Positions 10,874 to 21,830 of a DNA stretch of 64,000 nucleotides are shown here, one piece after another. Positions within the stretch are counted from its first letter, which is position 1; the number at the start of each line of letters is the position of its first letter. Source of the stretch: Henricia sp. BOLD:AAB3569 (Eukaryota > Echinodermata > Asteroidea > Spinulosida > Echinasteridae); the NCBI GenBank assembly GCA_037783545.1, contig JBBELK010000560.1:1-64000 (forward strand), given 5' to 3'. The notes under the pieces are model-generated. The model was not told the DNA's origin and made no database searches. It saw only the letters and a program-made list of their open reading frames with translations. Position numbers and translations under genes: made by a program.

Positions 10874-11615
10874 CAGGAAATATATTGGTTCTCAACCGTT
10901 GCTCTTCCGGGCAATTCGGTTTGAGGTCAATGAGGAGATAAGTGTAAGGTTGACTCGTGGCATCCGCATATGCCTCCACCATCAATTTTGTTTGACCCGG
11001 GTACATCTGCTTGGCCAAATGAACAATCTGTGAACGGTCACGAGGATTTTTGAAAAGGACAATGTAATGACAATTGAGGCTGATGGTTCTACTCTCTTTA
11101 GCCTGGTGAAACAAGTTTTGCACAATATAAATTACTGACAAGTTTCGATGGTGCGAACCCTGTGTAAAAAGTTTAGCGATTTGAGGATCGCTACCGCATT
11201 CTTGCATCAAATCATCTAGAATAATTAAGTTCCGCTGCTGCGGACTTATAATTTCCGACCAGTCTTCCGGTAGCCCCTCCATAAACTGCACAGCGGGGAG
11301 ATCGCGAGACAGTTCCTCGTAAGCCGACTGATGTTGACCATAACACCACAAAATTCTCTCCGGCGGGTTCACAAATACAGCTTGACAGTGTCTTATTAAT
11401 TTGGTAACCCAACTAGTCTTTCCCGAGCCAGTGGGGCCGGCCACGCAGAACGTCGCCGGGTGTTGCAGTTTTGTAGCCATTATATAAACTGACACGGCAC
11501 GCTGAAATATGTCTACACAGAAAATAAATACTGAGTCAACTGACTCATTTGGGTGAGTCATTAGTTTGTCCGTGTAGTGACACACTGTTGGACTCAAGTG
11601 AGACACTTTACTCAC
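10842..11615 (-). pseudogene. Polinton packaging ATPase (A32/FtsK-HerA type)
   Basis: The frame has a Walker A motif (CVAGPTGSGKTSWVTKLI), a Walker B motif (QRNLIILDDLMQE) and a sensor-like asparagine region (SVIYIVQNLFHQ), followed by HYIVLFKNPRDRSQI, as in genome-packaging ATPases of Polintons and adintoviruses. The likely start is the methionine near 11480 (MATKLQHPATFCVAG), giving about 212 residues; the sequence ahead of it has no family features. It would pump DNA into preformed capsids. It heads the minus-strand block. Confidence 0.8.
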
Positions 11616-11731
11616 TTAAAACGAGTCAAATGACTCGGCGAGGAATTATATATGGGTCTATTGACTCAATTTTACTTTCTAACTGAGTCATCATTTTGTC
11701 CGTGTAGTGACACACTTTTGGACTCAAGTGG
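11518..11731. repeat. Right-end repeats of the Polinton
   Basis: Two copies of a block containing TTTGTCCGTGTAGTGACACA and GGACTCAAGTG (about 11555-11602 and 11686-11731) are separated by about 130 bp, and the word GAGTCA or TGACTC recurs at least eight times. The second copy ends where Gypsy-type coding begins, marking the apparent right border of the Polinton. I found no matching inverted copy at the left end. Confidence 0.6.
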
Positions 11732-12555
11732 CATTCACGGGCCCAGACGGTCGATTGGGGAAGACGGAACTGGCCAAGCATCAGATCGACACCAGGCTGG
11801 CTCCACCCATACGACAGCCAGCCAGGAGGATGCCGATCCACAAGCGAATCGAGGCAGAGAAACAAGTGGAACAGATGCTCCAAGAAAAGGTGATCGCGCC
11901 CTACACTAGCCCATGGTCTTCGCCGGTGGTGTTAATAAAGAAGAAGGATGGTACCGTGCGATTTTGCGTCGATTACCGGAAGGTCAACGAGGTAACAATC
12001 AAAGACGCTTACCCCATTCCCCGCATAGATGATAACCTTGACGCACTGAGCAGGGCCAAATGGTTCAGTACCCTCGATCTAGCCAGTGGGTACTGGCAGG
12101 TGGCGATGGACGAGAAGGACCGGGAAAAGACGGCGTTCGGCATGCACAACGGACTATACCAATTCACGGTGATGCCATTCGGGCTATGCAACGCCCCAGC
12201 GACGTTCGAACGCCTAATGGAGAAAGTGTTAGTGGGACTCCAATGGCAGGTGGCAGTCGTGTACCTTGACGACGTGATTGTGTGGGGGGCGACTTTCGAG
12301 GAACACTATCAAAGGTTGGCCACGCTTCCGTGACGCTTCCGTGCTGCGGGCCTTCGGCTGAAGCCCAAGAAGTGCGACCTTTTTAAGTCAGAAGTAACTT
12401 TTCTCGGACACCGAGTTTCGGCAAATGGAGTTAGCACAGACCCAGAGAAGGTAGCAGCCATTCGAAATTGGCCCCAGCCGGCGAACCTGAGCTTCTTGGG
12501 TCTGGCGTCTTACTACATACGGTTTATCGCCGGCTTCGCCGAAATCGCTCGCCCA
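11728..12555 (+). mobile_element. Ty3/Gypsy reverse-transcriptase fragment
   Basis: The translated stretch has PIRQPARRMPIHKRIEAEKQ, then SPWSSPVVLIKKKDGTVRFC, VDYRKVN, LDLASGYWQV, MPFGLCNAPATFERLM and VVYLDDVIV, the ordered RT motifs of Ty3/Gypsy Pol. Polinton right-end repeats abut it on the left and a MITE on the right, and only the RT core is recognisable. It is a broken fossil fragment with more than one break. It is on the opposite strand from the Gypsy remnant at 0.4-3.4 kb, so the two are probably unrelated insertions. Confidence 0.85.
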
Positions 12556-12592
12556 TGAATTATTCGTTAGTGGTTGCCTAATGTGAACAATA

Positions 12593-12834
12593 CTGCCTTT
12601 TAGGGTTTTTCCGCACACAATGGAATTACATGTAGTATACTGCCTTTTAGGGTTTTTCCGCACACAATGGAATTACATGTAGTATGATTGGTACAGCGGA
12701 CCTTTAACATGTATCGGACCGGTTTCCAATTCTACGCTTATTGTAAAACGCGATCTAGTGAAAGTACAGAATCAAATGTCTGCCAAATGTACCAATCATG
12801 CTAATTCCACTGTGTGCGGAAAAACCCCAAAAGG
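12593..12834. mobile_element. MITE with duplicated left terminus
   Basis: The left end (CCTTTTAGGGTTTTTCCGCA) matches the reverse complement of the right end at 12801-12834 over about 34 bp, and the match resumes with ATGATTGGTACA further in. The left 47-48 bp, including the terminus, is present twice in tandem without a mismatch (12593-12640 and 12641-12687). It is a small non-autonomous DNA element of about 190 bp (12643-12834); the superfamily is not determined. Confidence 0.75.
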
Positions 12835-12970
12835 GTTCATTCCTGTATTTTAGCAAACCTCGCTGTGTGACTGTTAAACGTGTGGATATTAAAGGATGAT
12901 TTAAATTTGTCAAGCATATATCTTAATGCATGTATCTTGGTGTGGATAGTGCCGAGGAGAAGTGAGGCGT

Positions 12971-13196
12971 AGCAAAGGCATGGAGCTGCGTATTTCGTGG
13001 CACGAATTTGGCCTTGCGCGCATTGACGAGCCTTGCCTTTACAGGCACAGGCTCGTCAGCAATGTGCGCACGCCAAATCCAGGCCTGGAAATACGCAGCT
13101 CCATAGCAAAGGCATGGAGCTGCGTATTTCGTGGCATGAATTGGATGCGCGCGCATTGCTGATGAACCTGTACTATGTGCCTTTAAGTTTGAATTC
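12971..13196. mobile_element. Fold-back element, rearranged copy
   Basis: It contains the words AGGCACAGGCTCGTCAGCAA, ATACGCAGCTCCATAGCAAA and GGCATGGAGCTGCGTATTTC in a near-palindromic order. The same palindrome is present as a complete 140-bp copy at 62883-63022. Here one extra half-copy (12971-13041) precedes a fuller copy (13042-13196), so it looks like a partial tandem insertion or a gene-conversion product. Confidence 0.7.
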
Positions 13197-14450
13197 CATG
13201 TTGTTTCGTGAATTTGTTACATGTTTTAAAAATAAACAAATGATTGTAAACAAACATATTCCATGTAAGTTCCTTTTGCTATGCCCCCCCCCCCCCCCCA
13301 CCCGCCTTCCCGCCCCCACCCCCCCCAAAAAAAGTGACTTTCATATTTCTGTTACTCATGAAGTTGCAGGTTAAAACCGCATATATCAAACATGTAGGCC
13401 TATTTTGTTTGGATTTTGTCATTTTATTTTTAAAATTCCTCAATTTCCAAATTGCGTTTGGAAATAATTTAGCGAAATTTTCTGTTTCCAGTTAACCTAT
13501 CCCCCGCCCCCTAAAATCAGTTGTTTAGTAGCATATCCATGCTCCAAACTTCCAAAAGATCATTTTTTTTGTGCAATTCAACCACCGTTTGCCAACTCAA
13601 CTCGACTGTTTCAGGTTTGTCGGAGTCGAGTTGGCAAACGGTCGAGTTCGCAAACGGTCGAGTTGGCCACCCGCGCATGCATATCATGTACGCGAACGCT
13701 ATTTATCCGGTATCTTGCCGTATTCAAATGCATTGGCTGTGGATTGAAATTACACACGAGTCTATAGAAGATGCTAGGTAGACGGATAGATCATGTTCCA
13801 TATACTTGTGTGTTAAATGAATTCGGATACGGCTGTCCGTATTCACAGGGGATTCCTTCACAGGTACCCACCAACAGCGCGCACAGCTTACGCGAGGCAG
13901 GTACACCAACGACGCGGCATCGCGCTTGTTGATGCACGCACGAAGCGTTATCGAACTTCTGTGGCGTGTTTTTGCTAACATTTAACGATATCCAAAACCG
14001 ACCAAAATAAAATGTCCTACAAATACCTTTAACTCGGATTGATAGTGCATTTCTCAAACTACATAGACAGGTTCTAAAAAATACATTCTTAGCTTTTCTT
14101 TATTTTTTACGTCTCTTTTTAGACAAAGCTTAACCGCGACGCGGAAAATGTTAGCGAAGTAAAAAGTACGTGGAACTCTTCCATTACGCATTACGCATGG
14201 CAATAAGTCATCCCATTTATTAGCATTTCGTCCAATTTGTAATAATTTGTAGTGATTTTAATAAAATGTCTTGTTTTTGGGGTGTTTAAACAACGTTTTT
14301 GTTGTTGCTAAGGGCTACTGGGCGCCGCCATATTGGCCCACGGTTTTATTAGACTATTGAGGGCGCTATTGTCGAGCGGAAAACTTTCTTTGTACACAGG
14401 CAGCGTGCGCGAAACAGCCGTGCGCAGAAGCGCTTCTCTCGATGCTTTCA
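13197..14450. other. Non-coding stretch with C-tract and short repeats
   Basis: No gene is supported. A pyrimidine-rich tract of mostly C lies near 13284-13327. Words of the form GTCGAGTTGGCAAACGG recur at 13585-13672 and reappear at 35.1-35.6 kb, so a fragment of that repeat family is present. The short open frames here lack any coding signature. Confidence 0.5.
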
Positions 14451-14459
14451 CCAGTTTCC

Positions 14460-15500
14460 CTAGAGATCCCGCGATCTTGTCTTCTCGGCTTCTCCGGAAT
14501 GCATACACCTGCAGCCTTCAAGACGTGGGCTCTGAAGGGTGACCACCTCTCCTCCGGGCACGAAACAGCAACTATTCCCAAGCGCATCCCTCAGCCTGCC
14601 ACCAAAAGCCTGAGCCAAGTCTGGGTCCTGCAGGCAGCCGACGTTGAGCCCATGGCCCATCGTCGCCCACCTCAGCCGCAGCTGTAGGGTTGCTACCAGC
14701 AGCCTATGATCAGTGGTGATGAACAACTTGGCACTCCTGTACACTTGGAAGTTCTCGATCAGTGCCCGTCCAGTGCCCGTCCACAAGAAATGTCCTTCCT
14801 GGTGACACCATCTTTGACATATCAAGTCCAGCGACGCCGGTCCGATCCTGAAACCACTATCCAACTATCGACTTACTGCAAATTCAAGCAGATCCATAGC
14901 CGTGAAGACCGATACCGGTACATGGCTGGTAACCATCTCTGGATGTGCCAGTGGTAGCATTAAAGTCACCGAGAAGGACCAGCGTATTTCCCTTGGGTAC
15001 CGCATCTACCACGGAGTGGAGTTGGGCTTAGAATGCCCTCCCCGGTTGGAGCGTAAACTGTGATAAATTAGACTACGACCAAAGTCTGGGCTAGCCTCAG
15101 ACGCATCGTACGCTCTGAGACTGGTGTAACCTCCTTTACCAACGGAGCAGGCCGGTCAGCAACCGCGCCACTGCCACACCCAGTCGGTGCTGACCATCAG
15201 CTCGGCCGGACCAGAGGTAGGTGTAACTACCTCCTTTATTCTCACCCAAGCGTGGTTTCCTAACTTCGGACTAGACAACAATGGCTATGACGAGCCAGCG
15301 AGCTCCGCCAATAAGGCAGGCACGCGGGCATCCTCTTGAGGGGAGAGGACATTCCAGGCACCAACCCGAACCGATCGCCTCAGCACCACCGCACAGCTGT
15401 GGCTCAACCACACCAACTTTAACTGCTACGTGCTTTGACCACCGCCTTCATACGGCACGCCCTTTACGCGTCAAGGGTACTCACAGAGCGGATTCGATGA
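14460..15500 (-). pseudogene. LINE fragment: APE-type endonuclease domain
   Basis: Read on the minus strand, in successive frames, the segment gives VGAWNVLS (near 15365-15345), a GGYT-like stretch, ITVYAPTGE (near 15045), LVLLGDFNATTG (GDFNA at 14956-14970) and TDHRLLVATLQLRLR (near 14680). These are the ordered motifs of the apurinic-endonuclease domain of non-LTR retrotransposons, which nicks target DNA to prime reverse transcription. The frame changes several times, so it is a decayed copy. The sequence style resembles RTE/BovB-type elements (host proteins named craniofacial development protein 2-like derive from these). No reverse-transcriptase domain follows on the 3' side. Confidence 0.75.
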
Positions 15501-15676
15501 ATGAAATTTAAGCGGGCCGGGGTGCCAACCCTGCTGTAGCCTGTGGTTCCAGTTAAACGGACAAGGGGTGCCAACCCTTAGGCACTGAGGTGCCGCTGTA
15601 ACCCCCAGAGCAGTGGCCATTGCTATGTATCGATTGCTCGAGTAGCTGCCCCGGGCGCCAACCCTTCGGCACCGAT
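15501..15676. other. Spacer with GGTGCCAACCCT repeats
   Basis: The word GGGTGCCAACCCT or GGCGCCAACCCT occurs three times with variable spacing. It may be the leader of the adjacent LINE fragment or an unrelated repeat. No coding signal is seen. Confidence 0.4.
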
Positions 15677-15736
15677 CTATGTAGCACCACTAACTATGTA
15701 CCGAACACAAATAGGTCGGGTTACACTCACCCCCCT
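15677..15736 (-). repeat. 3' LTR edge and polypurine tract
   Basis: On the minus strand GAGGGGGGTGAG is followed directly by TGTAACCCGACC, the classic polypurine tract/LTR junction. The LTR edge (15677-15724) matches the outer edge of the right LTR (26447-26494) with two differences by eye. The match stops at 15677. Confidence 0.8.
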
Positions 15737-16309
15737 CAAGTTGAATAGATCCAATTTCTATACCATTAGTCATTCTTCATTATTATATGTACTGTACTTA
15801 TTTCAAGTCAACTCCTATATATTATGGAGATATAAGTGATTCTATGTCAAAATAGGTTATCCCAGCCTTTGCTGAAGATAGAGGGTAAACCTCATTAACC
15901 CAAGACAATTCACAATAGCGACTTATTTTTATTTTATTATTTTTTTTAAATACAATACATTATGATTTTAAATAAAGATATGACAATAATATAATGAAAT
16001 ACATTCAACACCATCAAGTTCGTTTCAGAATTATCTGAAAATGAGATTACCTCAATGAACAAGGTAGATCAGTATTTCAAATGGACTATTCGCATCATTG
16101 CATCATTTCTTGAATATTCATTTTTTTCAATACTTGTATAATCACATGAGACAGGGTATAGTTCTGAAGTATAATCTGCAAAATGTGTTATTGATACTCT
16201 TTAACAGTTTCTAAGATAAGAGGAAAATTAATCCACAATAAACCAATGATAACACTCGGGCATAAACACAATCTTCACACGTACCAAACATCTTGAATTT
16301 GCCAATTAA
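15737..16309 (-). other. Gypsy 3' untranslated region
   Basis: AT-rich sequence between the integrase end and the polypurine tract. No envelope-like frame is visible. Confidence 0.6.
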
Positions 16310-19300
16310 TTACTGAACGTGGTTCCTTAAATGGTTACAGTGTTGACCACGTGTGGTCCTGTCTGAACGCTTTAACTCTATAGCTGGTTCATTTTCCAAG
16401 ACTATTGGTCTTAGTTTTTCTGAACCAACTTGAGGCTTGGGTGGAGACACATACTCCGGTACCTCAACCGGTATCAACAATCCACCACCAATCTCGAGAT
16501 TATTATTTTCTTCCATTGGAGTGTACTCTGTATCATCACTCTGGGATAACTCAATCTCGGGATCTGGAGGTGTATTTACATGCAGGTCCTTTGGAACCAA
16601 CTTTAACTCTGTTGAATTGACGCATTTAATGACCTCGGGATCATTGACCGATTGTATTACATACACACTTGATGTAAGGTCAACTTGTCTAATTACTTTA
16701 TATACACGCTGATAAAATCTATCTTGTATCTTAATACTTCCATGATCATGCCTACGCAAATATACAAAATCACCAATGTTAAATCTATTTGGATTCAACT
16801 TCTTTTCATACTGTCTCTTGTTTTTAGCCATGGCTTCATTTAGCCTTAATTTAGCCAATGAGTACGCTCTTCTTAATCGTTCTTGATGTAGGTTAACCCA
16901 ATCATCCGTAACCATTGCTGTCCTAGCTGGCAAGAGGTGATCTATGGGTAAACTCGGTTCCCGACCAAACATTAAATAGAATGGTGAGAACCCAGTAGAT
17001 GCATGTTCTGTACAGTTATACACAAAAACTAATCCCGACAAGTATTTAGGCCATAACCGTTTCTCATCAATAGTCATTGTTCTTAACAAGTCATGCATAG
17101 TGCGATTAAACCTTTCACACAACACATCGTTCACAATTCTGAATCCAAAGTTTAACATCATTATACATATGGGGCCAGTAACAACGACTTCTAATCAAAG
17201 ACAATGTACGTTCTTCCCCTTGATGCCCGAAACTATTATGAAGCAGAGTCAAAACTTTGGGTTTCAATACAGCAGGTAACACGACTTGATGAAGGGGTCC
17301 TAATGTTGGGTCAAGAACATCACGATATAAAACCCCATCTATTAATGTCAATCTCTTAGCTTGTCTACATAGAGCATTAACAGTCGGTGTTTTAGGCACA
17401 TTTGCTCTATGTCCCACTGGATTTTGTACAAAGTGACGAATATAGTAACCAATATCTGCATCTTCTTCCTGTAACTTTTGCATTTCATCCCGAGTGACAG
17501 ATGGAAAGACTGATATAGTCGAACAGTAAGCAGATTTTGCCCCAGCTGCACTTAATTCTATACAGTTCTTTAAAACAACATATTGAAGGTCAACAGGTAG
17601 ATTACTGGAACCCAAAGTTGCAGAAGTAATTGTCATATCCTGCTTTGAAGGTTGCATATATTCACTAGACTGGAACTGGCGAGACAACCCATCAGCGTTC
17701 TTGTTCATTTTCCCAGGACGATACTCAATTGTGAAGTTGTAGGAGGCTAAACTTGCTACCCATCTAAGTTCTGTAGCCCCCAATTTGGCGGTGTTCAAAT
17801 GACTCAATGGATTATTGTCAGTACGAGCGATGAAAGTAGCACTGTACAGATAATCACGAAATTTTTCCGTGATTGCCCACTTAAGTCCCATTAGCTCTAA
17901 TTTCATAGCACTGTAATTCTGCATTGTGCGTTCATCTCCTCGTAGACCTCTGCTGGCATATGCTATTACTTTTTCTGTACCATCTTGCACTTGGGAAAGT
18001 ACAGCACCAAACCCCGACAAACTGGCATCAACGTCTAAAATAAATGGCTTGTCAAAATCTGCAAAGGCCAAAATAGGAGGGGAAATAAATTTCAACTTCA
18101 GCGCATCCATTGACCCTTGACATTCCTCCGTCCATCGGTTCTTAAAGTAGGAAGAAGAATGATGCTGACAGTCCCCAACCAAACGATGTAAAGGCCGAGC
18201 AATTTTCGCAAAGTCATTAATGTACCGACGATAATAACTGGCAAATCCAAGAAATGCACGAAGTTGCTTCACCGTCTGAGGAACAGGCCATTCTAAAATC
18301 GCTTGTACTTTTTCTGGACTTGTCGCTATTCCATCAGTAGACAACACATGCCCCAGATATGTGATTTCTTTACAAAACAGATGACATTTACTGGGCTTTA
18401 GTTTCAGATTATGTTGTCGCAACCGAGTAAAAACCAGATCTAGATGTTGTAGGTGTTCATCAAAAGTCTTAGAGTAGATACAGATATCATCTAGGTATAC
18501 AAACAACATCTGGTACATAAGGTCACCGACACAGCGTTGCATGAGACGTTGAAAGGTTGCGGGTGCTCCACATAATCCAAAAGGCATACGTATGTACTCA
18601 TAAAGGCCCATTGGCACAATAAACGCAGTCTTTTCACGATCAGTTTCTTTCACTCGTACTTGATGGTAACCGCTAGCCAGATCAAGGGAACTAAAATATT
18701 TGGCACCTACAGGAGCATCAAGTAGTTCTGAAATTCTGGGTAGTGGGAAAGCGTCACGTTTTGTAACAGCATTTAAACGTCTATAGTCGACACACATGCG
18801 GAGTGAACCATCCTTTTTCCTGGCTAGAACAATGGGGGAAGCATAAGGACTACAGCTTTCTTTCACAATCCCATTATCAATCAACTGTTGGATGTGTTTC
18901 TTTACCTCATTATATTGATTTGGTGGTATTCGCCGAAAGTTTTGGGCAATAGGCTGTAAACTAGTAACACTAATGGTATGTTCGACGGTATCTGTATCAC
19001 CCAGGTCAAAGTCATGCAATGCAAATGCATCTCTATGGTGCATAAGAAGCTGCTTAAGTTTCAAACACTGCTCCTCAGTGCCTGAAAAGTCAGACAAGTC
19101 AATTGGAATGTCAAAATCAGTAGCAGACGATAAATTAGATGGTGTCGACCTCAAAACATGAATCTCACTTGTTGTTGCACGAAAATACAAAGGTTTATCA
19201 GTCAATACATGATCTAAACAATGTACTACGCCAAGACGAGTATTAGGCTTTAATGTAAAACCTTTTGTCGATATGTTGTCAATTCTTAGTTGAAATTTGT

Positions 19301-19667
19301 CACCAACTCTTACTACAGTTGTCGGAAGCAATATCCCTGATGGAAGATGTTCACTGTCCCTTAGTGGTTCTACAATGGCCATTTCATAAGGTACATTACA
19401 TCTTACATCTATGACGGTAGACGATTCAGGAAAGATATACACCGGTTTTCCTACAGACTTAACAAAAGTAGTTGTTTCCCAGCTTTTCAGCTCGGCATTC
19501 ACCTGCAAGGTTAAGACTGACTGTAGCAAGTCTAGTTTGTTGGTTGTCTGTGTAACATCGGTTACTTGAGAATCAAATAAAAGTGGCAAAACATTCATTC
19601 CGAGTAATCCAGGGACTTTCTTCTTCTCAATCTTACAAGTCTCATCGACCGAGTCCTTAACCACCAA
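16310..19667 (-). pseudogene. Gypsy Pol: RT, RNase H, integrase
   Basis: The long frame (17115-19667, 850 residues) shows, in order, RT motifs (SPYASPIVLARKKDGSLRMC, VDYRRLN, LDLASGYHQV, MPFGLCGAPATFQRLM, FVYLDDICIYS), an RNase H opening (FILDVDASLSGFGAVLSQ) and later KLELMGLKWAI, and the integrase zinc-binding HHCC segment (HNSFGHQGEERTL ... CERC). The more distal part (16310-17161) carries the integrase glutamate region (ERFNRTMHDLLRTM) and a C-terminal domain. Pol copies the RNA and integrates the DNA. The region is part of a broken fossil. Confidence 0.85.
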
Positions 19668-19712
19668 AAATCCTACATTTGGTACACAAGTGTCCTTGTA
19701 GCAAACATCTAC

Positions 19713-19916
19713 TTATAAATAACCAATGTATGGAATATCAAGACCATTTGCTGTCGTGATACGCAGGTAGACTTGTTTTAGCTCTACTCCTAATTTCTGG
19801 AAATTATTACGGAAACAGTCCTCAGTAATGGTAGAAATCATTGACCCTGTGTCAATCAAACAATTTATATCAATACCATTCATTTGTACAACAATTGTAG
19901 GACATTTCCCTATCAA
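19713..19916 (-). pseudogene. Gypsy aspartic protease part
   Basis: The stretch has the retropepsin signature CLIDTGSMISTIT preceded by a short hydrophobic strand. It lies between Gag and RT, as expected. It would cleave the polyproteins. It is part of the fossil. Confidence 0.75.
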
Positions 19917-20005
19917 CTGACTGTTCTGTTGTACCGTTTCATGTTTGTCCCCTTTGGGGGTCCTTACATCACTCTCAATCGATGGACCCTGATCATTGAG
20001 AGTAT

Positions 20006-21054
20006 CTAGTTTCCCTGGTTTGATGCAGCAGACAAGGATTTCTTCAATTCATCAATTTCCTTGTTCGCTTGTTCTAGTTTAAGAAAGTAACACTTAGAGT
20101 CTGTATGGCCAATACGGCTGCAAAAGGAACACTGACCTCTATTAACAGGTCTTTGTCTTAAAGGTACCGGTACATGTACAGTATCTGTTACTTGAGTTAA
20201 AGTTGCAGTACAATTACGCATGTGATCTTGCATTTGCTTAGATAAGTCAGTAAACTGTTTTTGTTGTTGATCTAACTGTTGCTGTTGTTTACGGATCAAA
20301 TCCAGAACTTGCCCTATTTCACCTCGAACCTGTGACGCCTCTGAGGTAACTTTTAGTCTTTTTTCGTCACCCTCTTCAGCCCATTTAATGGCTTCAGCCC
20401 TTAGTTCAAGGAAATCAACCTCGGGATCTTCTGAAATAATACGTTTAAGATGTCTACGCAAGTTTACATCTAACACACCGTCAGCAAATTGATCATTGAG
20501 TACTTGGCCCTTAGAAACCAACAAGTGTGGGGAACTACGTTTAGCTTTATCAAATAGGTCCAACAAGGCATGGGAAAAGTCACGCAAGTTCTCCATTTCT
20601 CTCTGTTTACGTTCAAAGAAGGTACGCTGTAATTTTACAGTAGAACCTCTTTCCCCAAAAACCTCGCGGGATACCAAAAGCATATTCAGGGTCTATGGGG
20701 GGCTCTATATTTCACTTCTTCCTTAGCAGGACCAGTTAAATACTGTATGACATAATCAAGTTTCTCTTTATTTGACCATTTATGGGATTCTAGAAACGAT
20801 CGCATATCATAGATCCAGTCATCTAGTTGCTCTCCTGGCATGCCAGAAAAGGAACGCATTTTCTTTTGAGTGGGTACCATGACAAAAGTGGATGGGGGCT
20901 GTACATGACTCATAAATTCTGCTTGGTTGAATCTTGAACGAAGCCTATCAATTTGTTCCAAAATTTCTTGTTTAGATGGTTCAGCCATGTTTACTTCTAA
21001 CCCATTTACTGTCCAACTAATTACCAGTAACCAAATCAATACAACTACTGCCAT
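20006..21054 (-). pseudogene. Gypsy Gag region
   Basis: The region opens with a hydrophobic leader-like segment, then AEPSKQEILEQIDRLRSRFN and the Gag motif GMPGEQLDDWIYDMRSFLES, continues with a long helical part with a glutamine-rich stretch, and ends with a CCHC zinc knuckle (CSFCSRIGHTDSKC). Gag assembles the particle and binds element RNA through the knuckle. The region is broken. Confidence 0.75.
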
Positions 21055-21557
21055 AGCAAAATATCAATTTAAATACAAAATACACATGACCATGCACCAT
21101 ATATAAAACAAAATCTTGGTTTACCTTAATCCTAGGCGTTTCAACCGTGCTGAAGCCGTCTGGTGCTGTCAAACTCTGTATAATGCAACAAACAATAATA
21201 TATTAATTACAAGTACATAACATTACATTTAACAATACACAAAATACATTTAAACAATAAATTAATAAACAAAAGGTGAGTTCTATTCCGCCCCAACTGC
21301 CAGATACACTAGGGTTCAACTTAGCTGCACGAGTTGCCGCAGTGCTGGTCATATAGGAAGACAATCCTGGAAAAGTGGTGAGAGCTTGAACGTTCCAGTC
21401 CCGGATACTAGGCCGTCCTACTGGTCCCCTCGACAAGGCACTTGATGAAAGTTGACTGCCGTTTATATAATTAAATTTTTGTTTTGTTTTATTTTTTTCC
21501 CAAATTTAATAAGAAATCATAAATTGGATTTGTTCACATGAATTTCCGAAAACACCC
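21055..21557 (-). other. Gypsy leader between primer site and Gag
   Basis: Non-coding, AT-rich leader. Short frames here (for example 21203-21436) have no family features. Confidence 0.5.
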
Positions 21558-21575
21558 ACCCTGCCGACTACGCCA
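21558..21575 (-). promoter_or_regulatory. Primer-binding site, tRNA-Ser-like
   Basis: The plus strand reads ACCCTGCCGACTACGCCA, which matches the 3' end of animal tRNA-Ser (CCTGCCGACTACG plus CCA). It lies two bases from the LTR edge TGTAACC at 21578. This fixes orientation and element family. Confidence 0.8.
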
Positions 21576-21577
21576 AA

Positions 21578-21830
21578 TGTAACCAAGTGGTGGTACATTG
21601 TATAATTAAATGAATCAAATTTCAATAGATATATAGATGAATGGAAACAGAGGGCGTTCTACAAAAAAAGGAAAGAAACATGTGAACTCAAACATATGAT
21701 TTGTTATTTAATTTCAATTTATTCTCTATTCAACAATTTTATTTAACCCCAGATTTTTGGAGAAGTTTTATTTATAATTGAATCCAGCGTAATTAAATTG
21801 TCGCTGTCAAACGTGCAAACGTAATCAAAG
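21578..21830 (-). repeat. Gypsy 5' LTR, inner part
   Basis: It begins TGTAACC beside the primer site and stops at the target duplication AAAG (21827-21830) of the nested LTR element. The LTR resumes at 25743, so the undisturbed LTR would be about 1 kb. Confidence 0.75.

Larger units (their letters stand above)
3468..11731. mobile_element. Polinton/Maverick fossil (~8.2 kb)
   Basis: The gene set is that of a Polinton: retroviral-type integrase with chromodomain, double-jelly-roll major capsid region, penton-like minor capsid protein, adenain-like cysteine protease and an A32/FtsK-type packaging ATPase, plus small basic proteins. The left block is plus strand and the right block minus strand, converging on a non-coding gap at 9147-9701. 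No protein-primed family B polymerase was found, and the element is shorter than the usual 15-20 kb. Matching terminal inverted repeats were not found; tandem repeats lie at both ends. It is a broken fossil with roughly three or four breaks, while several genes remain open over their full apparent length, which suggests modest age. Confidence 0.85.

Noticed and set aside
3468-11731. Free-living virus insertion rather than Polinton
   Set aside because: Integrase with chromodomain plus F54H12.2/F54H12.3-type gene set and order fit a Polinton; nothing indicates an exogenous virus.
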